Shown: positions 41,477-52,955 of the stretch, piece after piece
Layout of the letters: every line of letters starts with the position of its first letter
Position numbering within the stretch: position 1 is the stretch's first letter
NCBI RefSeq assembly: GCF_964019385.1
Contig: NC_088649.1
Span: 9,299,552 to 9,363,551 of the forward strand
DNA length: 64,000 nucleotides
Direction: 5' to 3'
Origin: Sycon ciliatum
Lineage: Eukaryota; Porifera; Calcarea; Leucosolenida; Sycettidae
The notes under the pieces: model-generated
What the model was told of the DNA's origin: nothing
Database searches by the model: none
What the model saw: the letters and a program-made list of their open reading frames with translations, nothing else
Made by a program: the position numbers and the translations under genes

Positions 41477-43075
41477 CTACTTACGAGGAATCAGCTGTGA
41501 CTCCTCGGTGCCAGGTTGCTCACTGCCAGTGATGACGTCACTGGGTGTTTCCGTGGCGACATCTGTGTCGGCTGTGCCCAGATCCTGACCAGTATGCCCA
41601 GCTGTACCGGCGTGTCCGTAAATCCTGGAATGCACCCACGAAAGAACTCCGAAGGCGAGAGCGGCGGCCAGGTGAACGAAGGCGTAGAGCGTCCACACTG
41701 CCTGGAAGTCCATCAGCGCCACCAGTGCGGTGGTCAGGATGGGAGCCAGTGCGAAGCCGCCCGACATGCACGTCCAGGATATACCGGCGATGGCCACGCG
41801 TACTTGCATGGCCGAGCCGACGCCGACCCGTTGCAGGTACTGGGTCATGGCGTAGATGATGGAGACAGTCATGCCAATGTGCCCCACGGCCATTGCTATC
41901 ATAGATGTGTACACCAACCACAGCGAGCTGGGCAGGTGTAGAAACGACGCCGGTCCCAGCAGAAGACAAGCAACGGCGGTGAGCAGAAAGGAGACGACGA
42001 CAAACACATGTGGGCTGTAGCCCGCATCAAGAGCAGATCCAACGGCCGGGCATGTTCCGGCAGCGACGATAATCTTTGCTGAAAGAGCGCCGCCAACGGT
42101 GATGGCACGTGATCCAAATATGGACTGCATACGCGGCCCAAGCACCGCTTCCACGCCACTGAACGTAACCATGGCTACGGTCAAGGTGGTCAGAAGAACC
42201 CAGACCCACGGGTAGCGCAGAATGACGCGCACGCCAATGTGCTTCTCTGAAGTGTCGGCATCCGCTACCACAGTCTCGGCCGCATCTTCCTGGACAGCGA
42301 CCTGAATTGCCACGGCTACCACCAGCATTGGCACACCCGTCGTCAGAAACGGCAAAGGATATCCACCGGCATCGAACAAGGCGCCACCGAGAAACATTCC
42401 CAGCGCGTGGCCAGCGTAGGCGAAGGTAAACACGAATCCGTTTACAAATCCCAGTCTGCTCGGGAACACTGCCGTCAAATAACTACTCGCGGATATGGTC
42501 AACCCGGCGTAGGTGATTCCCAGCATGATTCTGATGATATAACAATAGACCAGAAACACTCTCCAGTCTGCAATCCGGTCGACGAACGCAAATATCACCT
42601 GCGCTACTCCCATGCTAGCCATGCTCAGCGCCATCATGTACTTGCTACCAATGTAGGGAAGTTCCCTGGTCACAAGCGGAGCAGCCAGGATAGTACCGAT
42701 CTGCAGCATGGCGTACACTGCACCCACAGCGGTGTGATAGTCGGCTCCGCCATTTGCGTTCTTGCTCAGCGCTGCAGTCGTGAAGAAGGCACCAAAGGAT
42801 GTTAGATCCGCGGCGGTAATGGCCGCGGCCAGCGTAGCTAAGATGAGGAACTTCCGTGCTGCTGAAACCTCGTGCAGGCTCGAAACACTTTCAACTGTGT
42901 AAGTGGCTTTGTAATAAGATTGCGACAGGGTTAATTCCCTGCTGCTTGAAACAGAACTAGTAGCGTCACAGCCAGTCATCGTGCCTATGGTATCCTGGTC
43001 CCCCTTCGGCTTGAGTAACGACGTTGAATCATTTCTGGCAGTGTTGACGGAGCCAGCCTCACCTTCTGCCGTCAT
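41477..43075 (-). CDS. MFS transporter, SLC18B1-like (clade A, gene 3)
   Basis: Single-exon frame; the first in-frame ATG is at 43075, giving 532 aa (the open frame reaches 43084 only with a TTG). Long N-terminal hydrophilic region of ~75 residues, then about 12 hydrophobic segments. Signature stretches match the other clade A genes: FLILATLAAAITAADLTSFG, TRELPYIGSKYMM, FAFVDRIADWRVFLVYCYI. The central loop holds QEDAAETVVADADTSEK. The C-terminus ends SQLIPRK. It is intronless and faces gene 43900 head-to-head across ~0.8 kb, which may carry shared regulatory sequence. Confidence 0.85.
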   Translation of the reverse strand: MTAEGEAGSVNTARNDSTSLLKPKGDQDTIGTMTGCDATSSVSSSRELTLSQSYYKATYTVESVSSLHEVSAARKFLILATLAAAITAADLTSFGAFFTTAALSKNANGGADYHTAVGAVYAMLQIGTILAAPLVTRELPYIGSKYMMALSMASMGVAQVIFAFVDRIADWRVFLVYCYIIRIMLGITYAGLTISASSYLTAVFPSRLGFVNGFVFTFAYAGHALGMFLGGALFDAGGYPLPFLTTGVPMLVVAVAIQVAVQEDAAETVVADADTSEKHIGVRVILRYPWVWVLLTTLTVAMVTFSGVEAVLGPRMQSIFGSRAITVGGALSAKIIVAAGTCPAVGSALDAGYSPHVFVVVSFLLTAVACLLLGPASFLHLPSSLWLVYTSMIAMAVGHIGMTVSIIYAMTQYLQRVGVGSAMQVRVAIAGISWTCMSGGFALAPILTTALVALMDFQAVWTLYAFVHLAAALAFGVLSWVHSRIYGHAGTAGHTGQDLGTADTDVATETPSDVITGSEQPGTEESQLIPRK

Positions 43076-43899
43076 CTGCTCCAAACTGCGGAGACCTGCT
43101 AACGAATATTTATTAGTTTAGTTGGGCGCATGAACGCATTGGCGCTGTGCCCTTCTCGTCCCATGGAATCAGTCAGTAACACATTACCTGGGCGCTCATC
43201 AGCGGAACAGTACCAACCAGCTCAGCCTGTACAGCTACGAACAGAAGAACCACTCTCGCGTTGAGATACGCTTCTTCAGCTTGTGAACAGGAAATTAATA
43301 CAGTACCAGTAAGATTAGAAAGTCAACGAAGTGTTACTGGTCATGTAGACGTCATACAAACTAAAACAATGTTCCGGTACTGTGTGTGTGTGTGTGCGTG
43401 TGTGTGTGTAACATGTAGATTACATGTCAGTGTCTGTGTACGTGTAGAGGCACTGTGTCACGGTGTGTGATCGCCTGTGATGTGGGTGGAAACGGGCACG
43501 TCGCCGAGAGTAAGCAGCCAAACTCACCCCATGCCCACTGTGCACAGACTCAGTGCAGCGGACTACTAGTACCTGAACTGAAAGGCTGAAGTGGACTTCT
43601 TGCTGCAACTGTAGCGGTGGTAGCGCCTGAGAGCATTATTTTGATGCCTCGAAAGATGATGGTGTCGCTTTGCAATTTGCCGCTTTGGATTATCTTGCAC
43701 TAAAGCGCAGTAAAGGCAACGCAGTCGCAGGTGAACAAGTTATTAGTTTCGCTCGTGAAAAGTCCGAGCACACCCGCTATGCATGCACCCTCCCTGGTGC
43801 CGGAATCTACACAGGCGGGTTATCAGAATAGTACAGTTGCACTATTATACAATTTATAAATAGTTCAAGCTCCTACCGATTTCAGCGAGCAACAGCGCG
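43076..43899. promoter_or_regulatory. Divergent intergenic region between the two MFS clades
   Basis: Lies between the starts of a minus-strand and a plus-strand MFS gene, so both promoters should be here. It includes a short (GT)n run at 43381-43409. No specific promoter motif can be assigned. Inference from layout only. Confidence 0.4.
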
Positions 43900-45351
43900 A
43901 TGCCAAACTCCAGCGGAAGTCCGGCAGTGTCCGGTTGCGGCCGGCGTAACGACGAATCGGAGAAATCTCTGCTGGACGCGGCAAGCGAAGACGATGCCGA
44001 TGAGCTTCATGGTGGCGGTGGTGGCGTGAGCGCTGATAGCATGTCTCCAGCTAGACGCGTTTTTATTCTGGTCACTCTTGCCACGGCGTCGATGAGCGGC
44101 AATCTAACTTCGATCGCATCGTTCTACACCACGGCAGCTCTGGACAAGAATCCCGGTGCAGGAATAGGATATCACACAGCGATTGGAGGCGTTTATAGTA
44201 TTTTCATGGTGGCAGGAGCCATCGCCGTACCGTTATTTAGCAAAGACTTGCCCAACATCGGTAGTAAAAATCTGATAATTTTGAGCTACTTCATCACGGG
44301 AGTGAGCCATTCACTGTTTGCGTTTGTCACAACGATTTCCGACAGTCGAATATTCCTCGTCTTCTCCTACTGTATACGCATACTAGAGGGAACGGCGTAC
44401 GTAATGTCCGCCGTGGCGGTGATGACCTATCTCATGGCCATGTACCCGACGAACCTCGGCTTTGTCAGCGCGTTTCAGATGACGTTCCTCGCTATCGGCC
44501 ACGTCTTCGGCGTATTGGGCGGTGGAGCGATCTACGACATTGGCGGCTTCAGAGCACCGTTCCTGTTCGGCGGTGCGTTCAACTTGGTGGTGTGTGCCGC
44601 ACTGTTTCTGTCGCTTATCGATGTAGAGGATCTCGGAGTCAAGCAAAACGGCAGGAAAGGAGCAAAAGCAGCGAGCGCATGGACCATCTTGCGAGTTCCG
44701 TGGGTTTGGGTGATGGCATTCACTCTGCTCATGGCCAACTTTGGATATGGCGGTGTGGAGGCAGTTCTCGGCGCACGTATGGACAGCACGCTGCACTCAC
44801 CAGCCGTACTTGTCGGTGCCGTGCTCTCGGTAAAGGCCATCGGAACGAGCGTGGCGTCGCCGTTCGTAGGCGCTCTTCTCGACCGAGGCGTCAACCCACC
44901 ACTGTTTATTGTGCTGGGCATGCTATGTGAAACTTTGGGACTTTCCCTTATCGGTCCGGCAGTGTTTGTGCACGGAACGCCGCCACTGTGGCTGCTGTTC
45001 GTCGGAGTTTTGCCGCTGAGTCTGAGCAACGTGCTGATGCAGGCGTCGAGTATCATCAGCATGTCGCAGCATCTCGAGGGTGTCGGCGTGGGAGACTGCG
45101 TGGAGATGCGTGCCGCCGTAGCTGGCCTATCGCGCTTCTCTCTGACCATCGGCTATGGCCTTGGGCCTGCGGTCGCCAGTCCAATGGTGGCCGTTCTCGG
45201 CTTCCCGCTGGCTATGACGGCGATTGGTCTAGTGTACGCGGGTATGGCTGTTCTAATGCTGCCCTTATCCTGGCTCCATCATATTGCTCTAACGATTGCA
45301 CACAAACAAGCTGCCACAGTCAACACTGATTCTGACGATGATGACCTGTAG
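43900..45351 (+). CDS. MFS transporter, SLC18B1-like (clade B, gene 4)
   Basis: Single exon, 483 aa, ATG 43900. The N-terminus carries GRRNDESEKSLLD, shared by all clade B genes, then an acidic stretch and Gly run. About 12 hydrophobic segments begin near residue 50; the loop after TM2 is SKDLPNIGSKNLI, and TM4 includes IFLVFSYCIRILEG. The central loop has VKQNGRKGAK. The C-terminus is acidic (NTDSDDDDL), another clade mark that differs from clade A. Residues from GGFRAPFLFGG onward are duplicated as the fragment at 48757-49562. Substrate unknown; a vesicular or organellar transporter is inferred from the family. Confidence 0.85.
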   Translation: MPNSSGSPAVSGCGRRNDESEKSLLDAASEDDADELHGGGGGVSADSMSPARRVFILVTLATASMSGNLTSIASFYTTAALDKNPGAGIGYHTAIGGVYSIFMVAGAIAVPLFSKDLPNIGSKNLIILSYFITGVSHSLFAFVTTISDSRIFLVFSYCIRILEGTAYVMSAVAVMTYLMAMYPTNLGFVSAFQMTFLAIGHVFGVLGGGAIYDIGGFRAPFLFGGAFNLVVCAALFLSLIDVEDLGVKQNGRKGAKAASAWTILRVPWVWVMAFTLLMANFGYGGVEAVLGARMDSTLHSPAVLVGAVLSVKAIGTSVASPFVGALLDRGVNPPLFIVLGMLCETLGLSLIGPAVFVHGTPPLWLLFVGVLPLSLSNVLMQASSIISMSQHLEGVGVGDCVEMRAAVAGLSRFSLTIGYGLGPAVASPMVAVLGFPLAMTAIGLVYAGMAVLMLPLSWLHHIALTIAHKQAATVNTDSDDDDL

Positions 45352-46391
45352 GCTGTAGTGTAGTCTGGTTTGACAGAATGAGAAATGTGACAAAATCTTG
45401 ACAAAAATAGTCGAGTTGGATTGAAATTTTGAAATACTATGGTACTTTCTAGCATTCTAAATATTTCGTCCCTGAGAACACAAAAACTGTACATTATAAT
45501 AACATGACTGATACACTGGGTATCAACAGGGCTTCAGTGCCATGATGCATTTTCAAGGTTCCTGAGTCTCACTCTGGCAAGAACAATGCGTACAGTTTCT
45601 ACATGAAATCTGCTTTAACAATTCACTCCGTTGTGACCAGAAATCAAGAATTTTAAATTTCTTTTTTTCTTTGAACCTCTGATTGATTGGTTGATTGATT
45701 TTATTTCACGGATCCTCCACAGGCAAATGGATGCCTCTGCTCTATGATATCCGCACCGTACCGTGCTTTGTGGAGTGAATTTCTAGTGATGACATTATAA
45801 TGGTTATGCACAGTCGTGCTGCTCAATTGCTCATTATCATCAGTTAAACATTATGTTCCCTCAGCAATACAAGCAAGCAAAGATAAATGTCCGATAGGCA
45901 TTTTCAAAATCTGGTCATATTCAAGTGGTTTGCTATGGCGTTTGGGAGAAATACAGTCATGTACTTGTAAGTTGTAGTGTACATGTACATGTACGATCAT
46001 GTAGAATGAGGCTGATGCACTGTAGTACCAATGCCGCTAGCCGATGAGCTGTAGTTGTAGAGTGAGATGCTACTGTCTATCCTCTGGGCCCTGGCATATC
46101 CAAGGACAGCTGCTATAATTATTATTATTTGTATTATACATGTACAATGACAATGTACATGTGACATTGCAAAGTCATGTGACCTGCAACTGTAGCTGTG
46201 GGCATGCAGTGTCTTGGAACAACAGCCTGGTCATCATTATAATCATGACTATTGTGATTGTACTGGTTGTATGTTCGTAGAGCGGCGGCCAGGATCAGTC
46301 TTCATAAAAATAAGTCTTCTAGAAAGGTCGTTGGGGCCGCGATACACATGTGCACCAAATTTAAAATGTCAGTCTTGAAAAAATAGAATTA
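45352..46391. other. 3' flank of MFS gene 4, part of a duplicated block
   Basis: Matches 49563-50395 (to ~46103) and then ~56815-57240 on the other side of the LINE insertion. Contains a (TGAT)n-rich retroposon-like tail near 45680-45745. No gene. Confidence 0.75.
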
Positions 46392-46882
46392 CCGCATTTT
46401 CTCTAATAAAAGCCCAGGTCTCCAATAATAGCCCAGTCTCCAATAATGAACCGGGGTGAGGGTGGTTTGAAATAATAAGAGCACAGTCTCTAATAGTAGC
46501 TCGGGTCACAATTGGAGTATGCAACAAGTATATTGACTTCATAATTATAAAACAGCAGTACAACACGCCAAGAACATAATTATTTGTAAGGAGGTTTTCG
46601 GTCTACTGCTTCCTTCCTAGCGTAAATGCTATTGTGAAATACCTGTTTTGACAATATTCCTGAGTTTATGGTTGAAAAATCAGTCTTGATACGGTCAGTT
46701 TATGCCTGTATAGACTGGAGTTGGCTTGATAGTTGACAATTGAAAAAATAAGATCCCAGTCTCCAATAATAGCCCAGTCTCTAATACTTTAGTAATACGG
46801 TAGTAGCGCGGGTAGAGTTCAACTGTTAGTAAATGTTGTCACTGAAAAAATAAGACCCGGGCTCTTATTAGAGAAAATACGG
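46392..46882. mobile_element. MITE with TA duplication and preserved empty site
   Basis: Ends CCGCATTTTCTCTAATAAAA and GCTCTTATTAGAGAAAATAC are inverted; TA at 46390-46391 and 46883-46884. The sister copy (around 57235-57260) lacks it. Internal motif CTCCAATAATAGCCCAGTCT repeats several times. Confidence 0.85.
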
Positions 46883-47281
46883 TATTGGGGCCGCGCGCAG
46901 TTGGCCATGGCCAGGCCATGGGCGCAGGCCTTGGCCTACAGGCTACACCGCGTAGAATCTAAACGTGGCCGACCAGTACCAAATGTAGGGATCTACATTG
47001 TAGGAGCAGCGCAGCATGCAGCGATGCCATGTGCCACTCTACATACTCCTTTCTGTCCTGGACCTGGAAGCTCGAAGATAAGGCTCAGATCATGACGATG
47101 GTCCTTTGCCGTCGCCGTCGGTTCCGAGCCGCTGAGCGGATGAAAATCGAAGTGTCGTCGTCCTACGGTTCCGGTGACTGCATCGCCAATGACACACCTG
47201 TACCGATAGTGCTACTGCTAGTGCCGTAGGCGTAGTGGTGACCTGGTGACATGCGAGCTGTGGGGACGCGCCGCTTCCGTC

Positions 47282-48685
47282 ATGCGGAGCTTGGGCGGAA
47301 CTCGACCGAAGTCCGGCAGCAGCGGGCGGCGTAATGACGAATCGGAGAAATCGTTGCTGGACACGGCGAACGACGACGATGACGACGAAGCGGTCGCTGT
47401 TGGCATATCTGCAACAAGGCGAATCACTATTCTGATTACACTGGCTGCAGCAACGATCAGCGGATCTCTCTCATCTATGCAAGCTTTCTACACCACAGCA
47501 GCCCTGGACAAGAATCCCGGTGCAGGTCTCGGGTATCACACAGCTATTGGTGGAGTGTACAGTGTTTTCATGGTAGCAGGAGCCCTCGCTCTACCGATGT
47601 TGACCAAGGATCTACCCAATATCGGTAGTAAAAATCTGATTGTACTCGGCCACTTCATCACAGGATCGTCACTTCTGGTATTCGCCAGTATCACCACCAT
47701 CACCGACTGGCGAGTGTTTATAATTTACTCGTACTGCGTGCGGATTTTGCTCGGCGTGGCATTTGCAATGTCCACGTTTCCCGTAATGACCTATCTGATC
47801 TCAATGTACCCAGCAAATCTGGGCTTTGTCAATGCCTTTCAGATAACGTTTCTCGGGATCGGGCATGTCAGCGGCGTTATGTTCGGCGGTGCATTCTACG
47901 ACATTGGAGGCTTCGAAGCGCCGTTCCTGTTCGGCGGCACGGTCAATGTGATTTGCAGTGCGATACTGTTCGTGATACTAATCGATATCGACACAGTGCA
48001 CACGGGCCAGAACGGTTCTAAGGACGTGAAAGTGGTTAGTGTTGCCTCGATAGTACGGTCGCCTTGGGTGTGTCTCATGGCGTTCACCCTGGTGATGTCA
48101 AACATTGGGAACGCTGGTGTGGATTCTGTTCTTGCTCCACGTATGCACAACACCCTGCACTCCCCAGCAGTGGTGGCCGCTGCGGTGATAGCAGTCAAGA
48201 CGATTGGCAAGAGCATAGCGGCGCCGTTTGTCGGCGCTCTGCTCGACAGAGGAGCCAATGCTCCGTTACTCATTATGCTGGGCATGCTGTGTGAGACATT
48301 GGGACTTTCCCTTATCGGTCCAGCTGTGTTTGTACACGAGACACCGCCGTTATGGCAGTTATTCGTCGGCGCATTGCCACTTAGTCTTTGCAGGGTTCTG
48401 CTGCATTCATCTAGTGTTGTAAGCATGTCACAGCATCTGGAGGGTATCGGTGTGGGAGATCCCATAGAACTACGTGTCGCCGTGGCCAGCCTATCGCGCT
48501 TCTCTCTAAATATTGGCTACGGACTTGGGTCCGTGATCTTCACATCAATGGTGGCTCTCCTCGGCTTCCCTTTGGCTATGACGGCCATTGGTCTAGTGTA
48601 TGCGGGATTGGCTGTTCTGATGCTGCCACTATCCTGGCTGCATCATGTTGCTCTAAAGCCTACACAAACCAAACACACACAATGA
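47282..48685 (+). CDS. MFS transporter, SLC18B1-like (clade B, gene 5; shifted C-terminus)
   Basis: Single exon, 467 aa, starting at ATG 47282, which aligns with the start of gene 60392 (the frame extends to 47246 only with a GTG). Shares GRRNDESEKSLLD, SSMQAFYTTAALDKNPGAG, TKDLPNIGSKNLIVL and the 12-segment plan. It is nearly identical to gene 57900. One base is missing near 48665-48680 compared with that copy, so the frame ends PTQTKHTQ at 48685; the acidic tail (NTDSDDEDL) is still encoded just downstream but out of frame. Confidence 0.83.
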   Translation: MRSLGGTRPKSGSSGRRNDESEKSLLDTANDDDDDEAVAVGISATRRITILITLAAATISGSLSSMQAFYTTAALDKNPGAGLGYHTAIGGVYSVFMVAGALALPMLTKDLPNIGSKNLIVLGHFITGSSLLVFASITTITDWRVFIIYSYCVRILLGVAFAMSTFPVMTYLISMYPANLGFVNAFQITFLGIGHVSGVMFGGAFYDIGGFEAPFLFGGTVNVICSAILFVILIDIDTVHTGQNGSKDVKVVSVASIVRSPWVCLMAFTLVMSNIGNAGVDSVLAPRMHNTLHSPAVVAAAVIAVKTIGKSIAAPFVGALLDRGANAPLLIMLGMLCETLGLSLIGPAVFVHETPPLWQLFVGALPLSLCRVLLHSSSVVSMSQHLEGIGVGDPIELRVAVASLSRFSLNIGYGLGSVIFTSMVALLGFPLAMTAIGLVYAGLAVLMLPLSWLHHVALKPTQTKHTQ

Positions 48686-48756
48686 ACACTGACTCCGACG
48701 ATGAAGACCTGTAGACAAAATTTCACAACATTCATTGGGTTTTGACTTGATAGGGT

Positions 48757-49562
48757 GCTTCAGAGCACCGTTCCTGTTCGGCGGTGCATTCAACTTGGTG
48801 GTGTGTGCCGCACTGTTCCTGTCGCTTATCGATGTAGAGGATCTCGGAGTCAAGCAAACCGGCGGGAAAGGAGCGAAAGCAGCGAGCGCATGGACCATCC
48901 TGCGAGTTCCGTGGGTTTGGGTGATGGCATTCACTCTGCTCATGGCCAACTTTGGATATGGCGGTGTGGGGGCGGTTCTCGGCGCACGTATGGACAGCAC
49001 GCTGCACTCACCAGCCGCACTTGTCGGTGCCGTGCTCTCGGTAAAGGCCATCGAAGCGAGTGTGGCGTCGCCGTTCGTAGGCGCTCTTTTCGACCGAGGC
49101 GTCAACCCACCGCTGTTCATTGTGCTGGGCATGCTATGTAAAACATTGGGACTTTCCCTTAGCGGTCCGGCCGTGTTTGTGCACGGAACGCTGCCGCTGT
49201 GGCTGCTGTTCGTCGGAGTTTTGCCGCTGAGTCTGAGCAACGTGCTGATGCAGGCGGCGAGTATTATCAGCATGTCGCAGCATCTCGAGGGTGTCGGCGT
49301 GGGAGACTGCGTGGAGATGCGTGCCGCCGTAGCTGGCCTATCGCGCTTCTCTCTGACCATCGGCTATGCGCTTGGGCCGGCGGTCGCTAGTCCAATGGTG
49401 GCCGTTCTCGGCTTCCCGCTGGCCATGACGGCGATTGGTCTAGTGTACGCGGGTATGGCTGTTCTAATGCTGCCCTTATCCTGGCTGCATCATGTTGCTC
49501 TAACGATTGCACACGAACAAGCTGCCACAGTCAACACTGATTCTGACGATGATGACCTGTAG
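48757..49562 (+). pseudogene. Truncated MFS gene (C-terminal half of gene 4)
   Basis: Begins abruptly at GCTTCAGAGCACCG, equivalent to 44546 in gene 4, and continues nearly identically to the acidic end NTDSDDDDL and its 3' flank. The first ~215 residues (TM1 to about TM6) are missing and no ATG precedes the homology. It is the by-product of a tandem duplication whose junction is 48756/48757. The reading frame is still open over 268 codons, so the event may be recent. Confidence 0.85.
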
Positions 49563-49819
49563 GCTGTAGTGTAGTCTGGTTTGACAGAATGAGAAATGTG
49601 ACAAAATCTTGACAAAATAGTCGATTGGGTTGAAAATTTGAAATACTTTCTAGCATTCTAAATATTTCGTCCCTGAGAACATAAAAACTGCATAATAATA
49701 TAATGACATGACTGATACACTGGATATCAACAGGCCTTCAGTGCCATGATGCATCTTCAAGGTTCCTGAGTCTCACTCTGGCAAGAATACTGCGTACAGT
49801 TTCTTCATGAAATCTGCAT

Positions 49820-49897
49820 TAAAAGTTGTTGTTGTTGTTGTTGTTGTTGTTGAGTTTTATTTAAACTCGCAACACAAACAGGCAATGGCGAAAAAAA
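49820..49897 (-). mobile_element. Small retroposon-like insertion with (GTT)n end
   Basis: Present here but absent from the matching place near 45617. Starts with nine GTT units and ends in poly-A; on the minus strand this is a short sequence ending (AAC)n, like a LINE/SINE 3' tail. Confidence 0.65.
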
Positions 49898-50477
49898 AGT
49901 TCACTCCGTTGTGACCAGAATTCAAGAATTTTAAATTCTTTTTTTTTCTTTGAACCTCTGATTGATTGATTGATTTTATTTCACGGATCCTCCAGAGGCA
50001 AATGGATGCCTCTGCTCTATGATATCCGCACCGTACCGTGCTTTGTGGAGTGAATTTCTAGTGATGACATTATAATGGTTATGCGCAGTCGTAATGCACA
50101 GTCGTGCTGCTCAATTGCTCATTATCATCAATTTAAAATTATGTTCCCTCAGCAATACAAGCAAGCAAAAATAAATTAATGTCCAATCGGCATTTTCAAA
50201 ATCTGGTCATAACGTTATTCAAGTGGCTCGCTATGGCGTTTGGGAGAAATACAGTCATGTACTTGTAAGTTGTAGTGTACATGTACATGTACGATCATGT
50301 AGAATGAGGCTGAGACACTGTAGTGCCAATGTCGCTAGCCGATGAGCTGTAGTTGTAGAGTGAGATGCTTCTGTCTATCCCCTGGGCCCTGGCATGGCCC
50401 TGTTCAAACTTTTATGTATACAATAAATGAGGAGGCCGAGGGTTTATTGGTCATAAACCCAAGGCCGGAGCATTTAT

Positions 50478-50530
50478 TGTATTTAGAATCAACCAGTAAA
50501 AACTCCTACTCAATCTCCAACAACAAAATT
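50478..50530. repeat. Left inverted repeat flanking the LINE block
   Basis: TTTAGAATCAACCAGTAAAA and CTCAATCTCCAA are matched in inverse near 54272-54320 (GGAGATTGACTTGGAG then GTTGATTCTAAA). Confidence 0.7.
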
Positions 50531-50546
50531 AGTGGACAGCTGTTAA

Positions 50547-52955
50547 GTGCCGTACTGGGACTCTCTTCAAGAGAACATAGAAACTGCTATGGAAGGCGCT
50601 CAGGCATCTACCGTTCTCATTGGAGACTTCAACATTGATTACAGCTGTGAGAACTCTCCGAACGCACAACATCTGCACCGAGTACTATCCAGTAGTAATC
50701 TTCGGAATTATGTCACCTCACCAACTCGTGTCACGAGCCACACGGCTTCAACCATAGATCTGTTTCTGTCAAATACACCCATTTCTGGTGCCTGTGAAAC
50801 GATTTACGGAGATATTAGCGACCATTTCGCCATCCTTGCACACTTGCCTGTAAACCAGACAGGGGTAAACCGAACATCACAACCCGGACAGAGTCGCCGT
50901 ATCCACACCATCGACTGGGAGAAGTTTCAGACTGATCTGTGTGTCCACTTTCATCAGTTCCCTCGGAACGGCACGATAATTGACATGACAGGTGCATTCA
51001 CGTCTGCTATTATGGAAACACTAGATGAGCACGCCCCCTTGGTGGCGAGGCGCAAGCGTGGTCGCCGTATCTGTCCTTGGTTAACTGAGGAGTTGGTATC
51101 TGCAGTTCGGCACCGCAACAGGCTACACCATCGACTCATGAAGGATCAAGCCAATGAGGTGCTTCGTGAGCAACATCGGCTCGCCAGAGCTTTTGCCAGG
51201 AAGCTTGACCGAAAGCTTCGTAACCTGTACTTCGGAAACCAGTGCAACACACCTGATCAGCGGAAACTTTGGTCAGCAATGAACACAGTCACAGGGTGAC
51301 GGAAGGAACGTCAAATACCTCAGGTTTCTGTTGAGGATCTCGGCCAGGTCTTCGGTGAAATTGTCAATGACCCAAGCAGACCACAGAATCTGCACCCGCC
51401 ACTTGGGCCAATGCCAGCCAACAGTCTTCACGTCTTCAAACCTGTAAGTGTTGCAGATGTTGAAAAGTGTCTTAAAGCTGTGGATCCATTCAAAGCTGCC
51501 GGCAGTGACTCTGTACCTGGAATTGTCCTGCGGCAATGTGCAAATGTGCTTGCTCCTCCACTTTCCTGTATCATTAATAGTTCACTACAGAGTGGTGTTG
51601 TGCCCACCACGTTCAAGCACTCCCACATCAGTCCCCTGCATAAAGCCGGAGACCGCTCATCAGCCCGCAACTACAGACCTGTATCCTTACTCCCTATCGT
51701 TTCGCGTATCCTAGAGCAGTTTGTGAAAAGACAGCTGACAGAATATCTGTACAGCAATGATTTATACCCGATGACTCAATTTGCATATCGACCCCGCCAT
51801 TCAACAGAAGATGCATTGGTACTAGCAGTGAATCGCTGGCTATTAGCGAAATCCGAGCGCAAGTACACCGGTTTGGTTATGATTGATATGTCGAAGGCGT
51901 TTGATCGTGTACAACATGAGAGGCTGGTTAATGAACTGTACACCCTAGGCATTGGAGGAGCACCCCTAGCTACACTGGTTCTGTGACTACCTCAGTGGCA
52001 GGTCACAGCAAGTGAGGGTGCTGGACAGCTTGTCTTGCTCTGTTGGCTGTACGCGTGGTGTTCCCGGCAAGGGAGCGTTCTTGGACCCATTCTCTTTGTG
52101 TTGTACACCCGTAATCGGCACACAGCACTTCCTGCAACTGTCAATCACCAAGAATTTGCTGACGATATAATCCTTGATTTCTCCCATCCTGACTTAGATT
52201 TTGTTGGCAGAACTCTGACGAGAGCAGTAACTGATATCTCCCGTTGGCTTGAAGACATCGGCCTCGTAATGAATGCCAGCAAGACTCAGGTCATGTTCGT
52301 TCAGCCTCGTGGCGCAGCCATTGCCACACCCGATGTTTTCTGCAACAACGAGCAACTGGAGGTGACGGCCACCGCAAAATACCTTGGTGTGATCGTTGAC
52401 GACCAATTGTCATGGAGGCCACATGTCGACTATGTGTCACGTAGAACTGCACAAACCATAGGGCAATTGTGGAGACAAGGGCGTTCACTAACGCTTAGAG
52501 CTCGACGGTCGTGGTACACCAGTATGGTAAACAGCCAGCTGTGTTATGCTTCAGCAGCATTCTACCCAAGCCTCACAGCTCAGCTTCTCGACCGTTTGGG
52601 GAAGATCAGCAAGGCTGGAGTCAGAGCTGTGTTTCAGCTCCCTCGTCAAACACCGACCGCACCTCTTATTTCTAGATTAAATATTTCCCCACTGATCCAC
52701 CATTTTAAGCTCAAGATTGTTGTTTTTGTCCATAGATGTCTTGCCTCCAATGCAAGCATGCTATTTTCGCCTTTCTTTCTGTTGATCGCTGAACCTGGTC
52801 TTGAGCAAAGCACACGCCGTGTTACACGTGGCCAGGTCTCACGTCTTCTCCAAATAAATAATTCCATTCGTTCGTGGACCAGCATCTCGAGCGTCCATGC
52901 AATTCGTGGGCAGCGTGTATTGGAACAGGCTTCCGGCAAATATTCGTTGCCATGA
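50547..52955 (+). pseudogene. Degenerate LINE: endonuclease and reverse transcriptase
   Basis: 50547-51299 encodes the C-terminal half of an APE-type endonuclease (VLIGDFNIDY, then TIDLFLSN and ISDHFAIL). 51411-51986 encodes RT fingers and palm (AAGSDSVPG, NYRPVSLLPIVSRILE, QFAYRPRHSTEDAL, MIDMSKAFDRV). 52035-52955 continues with GSVLGPILF, the catalytic FADD (52156-52167) and MNASKTQVMFV. Stops and frameshifts near 51297, 51965-51985 and 52070 break it, and the endonuclease start is missing, so it is inactive. CR1/Jockey-like grouping is an estimate. Confidence 0.85.

Noticed and set aside
44532..45149. Minus-strand frames across clade B MFS genes (also at 47896, 48653, 58514 and 60919)
   Set aside because: They are shadow frames that recur because the sense genes are paralogs.
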